Source of the DNA: Plazaster borealis
Taxonomy: Eukaryota; Echinodermata; Asteroidea; Forcipulatida; Labidiasteridae
Direction: 5' to 3'
DNA: 64,000 nt
Assembly: GCA_021014325.1 (NCBI GenBank)
Contig: CM037462.1
Location: 21,286,135 to 21,350,134, forward strand
A program made the position numbers and the translations under genes. Positions 50,001-56,000 of this stretch are shown here, in pieces. Position 1 is the stretch's first letter. Each line of letters begins with the position of its first letter. The notes beneath the pieces were generated by a model that did no database searches, had not been told where the DNA came from, and saw only the letters and a list, made by a program, of their open reading frames with translations.

Positions 50001-53000
50001 CTGATGCAAAAATTTTAAACAACATATTAAATTATTATTTCTCAAAGGTAATGGCATTTCAAATTGTTAAATGTACTCAATTTCAATCTGTAATTGTTGT
50101 TTTTCATTTTAAAACTTTAACAGCATTTTTGAAAGATCATTATTATGAGATATACAAGTCTTATCTGAAGTGCGGTTTTAGCATGAAAATCAAATCAACA
50201 CTTACATTGTGATAACCGTGTATACACTCAGTTACCAAGATAACCAATATTCAGAAAGGGGTATGGGTTTTGAGCTGTGTCTCAGTTGCACTACCGATTT
50301 AAATTACGGCTACTTGAGAGATTCCCTCCATCTTAGCCCGGGAGATTCTCCCTCGATCCAGACAGGAAGTCAAAACAGGAAATTGATGATGTGTAAAGTA
50401 GGGGGGTGGGGAGACGACGTTTGATGGAAATTACTCTATGAGGTTGGTGAATAATGGAAACGTGAACTTGCGGTTAACGTTTCACCCCTAGTACTGCATC
50501 ACCAGACAAACCTTCCATGTGAAACTAAAGTCTCAGACAGTGTTTTTAAGAGGTTTATTTTTAGAGTGTCTTTGTAACGATGTAGAAACTAATTGTTGGA
50601 GTGAGTCATATACTTTTTACATCCAAACTTTATCAAAATCTAAGAAAAACCTTCAGATTGGTTTTCAACATTACAAAAAACAGGATTGGTAATTATTGAA
50701 ACAAAAATTAGTTTCAATCTGAAAACTCACTGATTCTAAAGTACCAGTACCAAACCTCCAGAGAAATACTTCTATCTGAAAGCTCACTGATTCTAAAGTT
50801 CATACCAGTACCAAACCTCCAGAGAAATACTTCCATCTGAAAGCTCACTGATTCTAAAGCTCATACCAGTACCGATCCTCCAGAAAAATATTTCCATCTG
50901 AAAGCTCACTGATTCTAAAGTTTATACCAGTACCAAACCTCCAGAGAAATACTTCCATCTGAAAGCTCACTGATTCTAAAGCTCATACCAGTACCGATCC
51001 TCCAGAAAAATATTTCCATCTGAAAGCTCACTGATTCTAAAGTTTATACCAGTACCAAACCTCAAGAGAAATACTTCTATCTGAAAGCTCACTGATTCTA
51101 AAGTTCATACCAGTACCAAACCTCAAGAGAAATATTTCCATCTGAAAGCTCACTGATTCTAAAGTTCATACCAGTACCAAACCTCCAGAAAAATATTTCC
51201 ATCTGAAAGCTCACTGATTCTAAAGTTTATACCAGTACCAATCCTCCAGAAAAATATTTCCATCTGAAAGCTCACTGATTCTAAAGTTCATACCAGTACC
51301 AATCCTCCAGAGAAATATTTTGATCTGAAAGCTCACTGATTCTTAAGTTCATATCAGTACCAATCCTCCAGAGAAATAATTTCATCTGAAAGCTCACTGA
51401 TTCTTACCAGTACATACTTACCAGTTCATACCAGTACCAATCCTCCAGAAAAAATCTGAAAGCACTGATTCTAAAGTTCATACCAGTACCAATCCGCCAG
51501 AGAAATATTTACATGTGAAAGCTCACTGATTCTAAAGTTAATACCAGTACCAATCCTCCAGAAAAATATTTCCATCTGAAAGCTAACTGATTCTAAAGTT
51601 CATACCAGTACCAATTCTCCAGAATGAAAACTAGAGGAATGTAAAGTAGTTTACTTTTTCCAAAACAAAAATATGATGTGTTTTCTCTTTAAGGAAATGA
51701 GGAAAGACATGTGTTAACTTAACATGTATCAAAGCTTGTTGGAACATGTGATATTTGAATGACACAAGGATATCCTGGTGTTTTCCCTAATGTTTTCCCC
51801 CAAAACAATTTAACTGCCAATGTGGCGGAAATGACTTTTACATGTTTTAAATCAAATTGTTTGTGAACCTATATAAATAATAATTATAATGGTGGCCATT
51901 TATATTGCGCCATGTCTGTCTAAAAGACACTCCTGGCACAGGAAAGATGCAGAAACAAGTGGGCCTACGTACAATAAAGACGAACATTTTTTAAGCACAA
52001 AAATTAAGGTTTTAAATGAGTTTTGAAGCTGGTATGGTGACTTGTCGGAGATTGGGAGGGAGTTCATTCCATAGTGATGGCTAGAGTGTGAGAAGGATAT
52101 TGAAGCTTTCTTGTGCAGTTTTCTGTGTAGTGTTGAAGCAACTTTGTTCAACTTCAAACAGCTGCTTTTAAGCACAAAAATTAGCAAAGCATTTGAGGAT
52201 TGTGCTTACCAGAAAAAGGATATCAGCCAAACTACCATGTCATATGTAAAGTTTGCAACTGGTTTCCTGTTTATTTGTGCTGAGCAGAAAACTGTTAAAA
52301 CGCTGTTGTCTGCTTAAAGGCACTAAATTGTCAAAGACCAGTGTTCTCACTTGGTGTATCCCAACATATGCATAAAATAACAAGCTTGTGAAAATTTGGG
52401 CTCAATTGGTCATCGAAGTTGCAAGAAAATGATGAAAGAAAAAACACCCTTGTTGTACAAATGTGTGCTTTCAGATAGGAATAAAAACTTCTTGCAAGAA
52501 GTTTTTATTATTTTAGTGAGAAATTATCTCAAAAACTACGTTTCTTCAGAGGGAGTCATTTCCTACAGTGTTTTATACTATCAACAGCTCTCCGTTGCTT
52601 GTTACCAAGTAAGTTTTTTATGCTAATATTTGTTTTGAGTCATTACCAAACGTGTACGATACCTTTAAGCAGCTCTATGAAATAAGGCCCAGATCACAAA
52701 TCATCTGATTACCGCCCCATGATTCAAGCTCGTTGACATAGTTCACATAATACATAAAAGGATTCTCAGAGTCACCAGTAAGGGAGTCTGAGCAGTAGGA
52801 ACGCCCTAATTGTATTGATTGGACAAGTATTCCAGTGTTTGACCACCAGGGCCCAATCTCTTGGCTCTGCTTACCGTATGCAAAGAATCGGCGCTTATGG
52901 AAGCAGGGAATTCTGCGTTTACGTCAAGAGAATTTTACGTGTTAGAAGGGAATTTTTGCTTGTGCGCGTGCGTACTCCAAGTTACTAGGCATTCTTCGCT

Positions 53001-56000
53001 TACACAACTAGCGCAGAAATTCGGCAATTGCACAATAAACAGGGAATGGTGATTGAAGCGCAGAATTCGGCGGTAAGCAGAGCCATGAAATTGGGCACAG
53101 AACATTTTATTGGAATGTTCAAAATGCTAACGCACATACATGTATTCACTCATGTGGGATTGTTCCTGAAGTTCGGCACACTGTTATGGTCCAGTGTTGA
53201 TGTTCGGACGATCTACCGGATTGCAGGTGTATACCTACGGGGATGTTTTTTTTTAGACACTCCCTAACTATCCCATCTTCTGTATAAAAAATTTACACAA
53301 CCATCTAATATATGTTAATTTTGCATCGAGGATAAAGAGTATAATTTGTTTTTACCCTTACACCGATGTGTATTAAGCACTTTATACTCAGTACTTTCCC
53401 GAGTTCTGTGAAAGAAAATCCACAGGCAAACCACTCGGGTGGGATTCGAACCCACGACCTTTGCATTGCTAGAGCAGATGTCTGTTACAACTATCTGTAC
53501 AAAATTCCTACATCAGGTGTCAATTTCAAAATGCTTTTCATATTTGCACTTGACATGTAACACGAGTAACACTTTATGAATGTTGGTGTCACACAATTAG
53601 CAGGCTTTTTTTGCAGCGCGTGGCAGCAATGCCAAGACTTAACACACTAACTAATTAATTTCATACAGCTGATCTGTGTAGCACAATATCTTTTTTTCCG
53701 GTAGGTTGGGGGTTGTCCCAGTGGCGTAACGAAGGGAGGGGGAGGGAAAGGGGGGGGAGAGGAACGCTTCCCCCGATTTGATGTCCGTCCCCCTGCATTT
53801 AAAATCTGGACTTTTGAGATTATAAACTACCAGAGTAAAATGTTACATTTTATAACCTGCAATGTGATAATTTCAATGTTTTTTAAAACTAGTTTTCCAT
53901 TTACATGCAGACAACGTATTTGTTTTTACACTCCGTCAGATTTTCTTATAATAAAAAAAGTCAATGGTATAACAAAAGCACTGAATAGGAGTTTGTTTAA
54001 AAGAGAAGGCAAATTGACACCACAGTTTCAATGGCCAGAAGTGCACCTCTAGACAAAAATGGTGCACCCCCTTGTGCCCCCCTAAAAATGTTACCCTAGT
54101 TTTGGCGCTGGGTTGTCCAAACTTTAGGGTTGAACTGGAGAGGGGTGGGTGAGACGATGCAAAGAAAGCAGGGACTCGGGAGGAGGGGAGGCTTACCAAT
54201 CTCGCATTCCACTCCGCTGAATCCTGGCGGGCAGATACAATGGCCAGAGCGTGGATGGCACATCCCCCCATTCAGACAAATGGAACATTCCAACGAACAC
54301 TGTTCTGTTGGGTTCCAATAACCCGATGGACACTCTGTAAAGTAGTTGCAAAGGAAACAAAACCAATTGTTTTTTTGTTTTGTTTTTTGTGTAAATAAAA
54401 ACTAAACCTAATTTAATACATGTTAATTTTGCATCGGGATACAGAATATCACTTAGGTGGGATTCGAGCCCACGACCTTTGCATTGCTAGAGCAGATGTC
54501 TTACCACTAGACCACCGAGCTAGCCCGGTGGCTAGAGGCAGTTTGAATCCTATGTTTTTACTATGAGGTGTTTGAAATAGTCATCATTCCTATTATGCTT
54601 GAGAAGAATTACGATGCAATATCAATGATTGTTGCATATATGTGGAAAGAGTAATTTAGGAACAATCTTAACAAAAAGGCTATTCCTTTTAATGCATTAT
54701 TTGTGCTTTTGCATTTTTTTCGAATGGCTTCTAAAAATCAACACCTCTTTGGAACTCCTTGCCTGGTGTATGTTTCCCGCCAATCCTACAATCTAGACTA
54801 TTTTAAGAGTAATATCAATTCCTACCTTCAGCTCCCCTGAGTTATTTTCATTTTTAATATTTTTCTTGTAGCCCCTTACTTAGAGCGACTTTTAGCCTTG
54901 TTTGGGGCAAACTTGCATAAACAAATAAAAAAATAAATAAAATACAACACTTCTGTCGTTATGAAACTGAAGATTTTTAGCAACATATTTTCACTAAACT
55001 GCGTATTAAAAATGTCTTTGGTGACAAAAGGCTGTTCAAGAGTCCCTTTTTGGTGCTTGTAAATTTTCCGACAGTGTTTGTCGACATGTACAATGTATCT
55101 TAGAATATTTCAGAACACATGGAAGCATCTGAAACACAGCCTACAGTACAAGTAGATATTTTGATTTGATTTGATTTGATTTGAATTTATTCAGATTAAA
55201 AAAACACAGCAAGAACTTGGCAAAAATACATAAACAGAAACAGCAGGATAGCAATGGTAATAAATAGGCGAAAGTAGAAAACAAGAAAGCAAAAAAATCC
55301 ACAAAATTTTCCCAAGGATAGCCCCCAAAAAACCAATAACTTAGACTTATATCGATTGGGGTCCCAACAGAAAAATTGCAAAAACACGAAAAACAGATAA
55401 AGAAATAGAAATACAAAAAACAAATAACAGACCTAGAGAATTTAAGAACGGATCGGTATACAAAGCTGTACAAACCACACAAAAGTTAAATTTATTCAAA
55501 AATGCATTAAAATTTAAATGAAAAGCACTAAAAACTAAATTCCTTATCTTACAGGATGTAAAAAAGTCATAAAGATGGCAAAAAACACCTTATTCTTACC
55601 TCGTACCAAGACTTGAACAAGTCCTTTCCTCTCTTTACCAGGCGTAACCAAGAAATTGCGGAATACAACACTTGTTGCATTCAAACCACTAATATGAAGT
55701 AGTTTATCATTGGAACTTATGCCATCAGTTCCAACTAATTCACGCCATCTGTATTTGCAAGGTTCAACGCAGTCACCTCTTAAGAGCATCCAAAGCGTTA
55801 TCTCTTCATCTGGGTCAAAGGTCACTGTGAGGCGGGGCGGATACAGGCTCGCTAGTGAGAAATAGTCAGAAATAGATCGGGTCATTATTGGTTAATCATG
55901 GGGTCATTATTGGCCAATAAAGACCTGGTCATCTGCTGGGTTGATATTGACCATGAAAGGCATGGTCAATGTTGTCTGTTCATGGGAGTCATTATTGGCC

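Noticed and set aside
55141..55482. Membrane protein gene on the minus strand
   Set aside because: The frame translates an A/T-rich retroelement-like tail into low-complexity F, L, I, C and K; no domain, and it lies within an intron.
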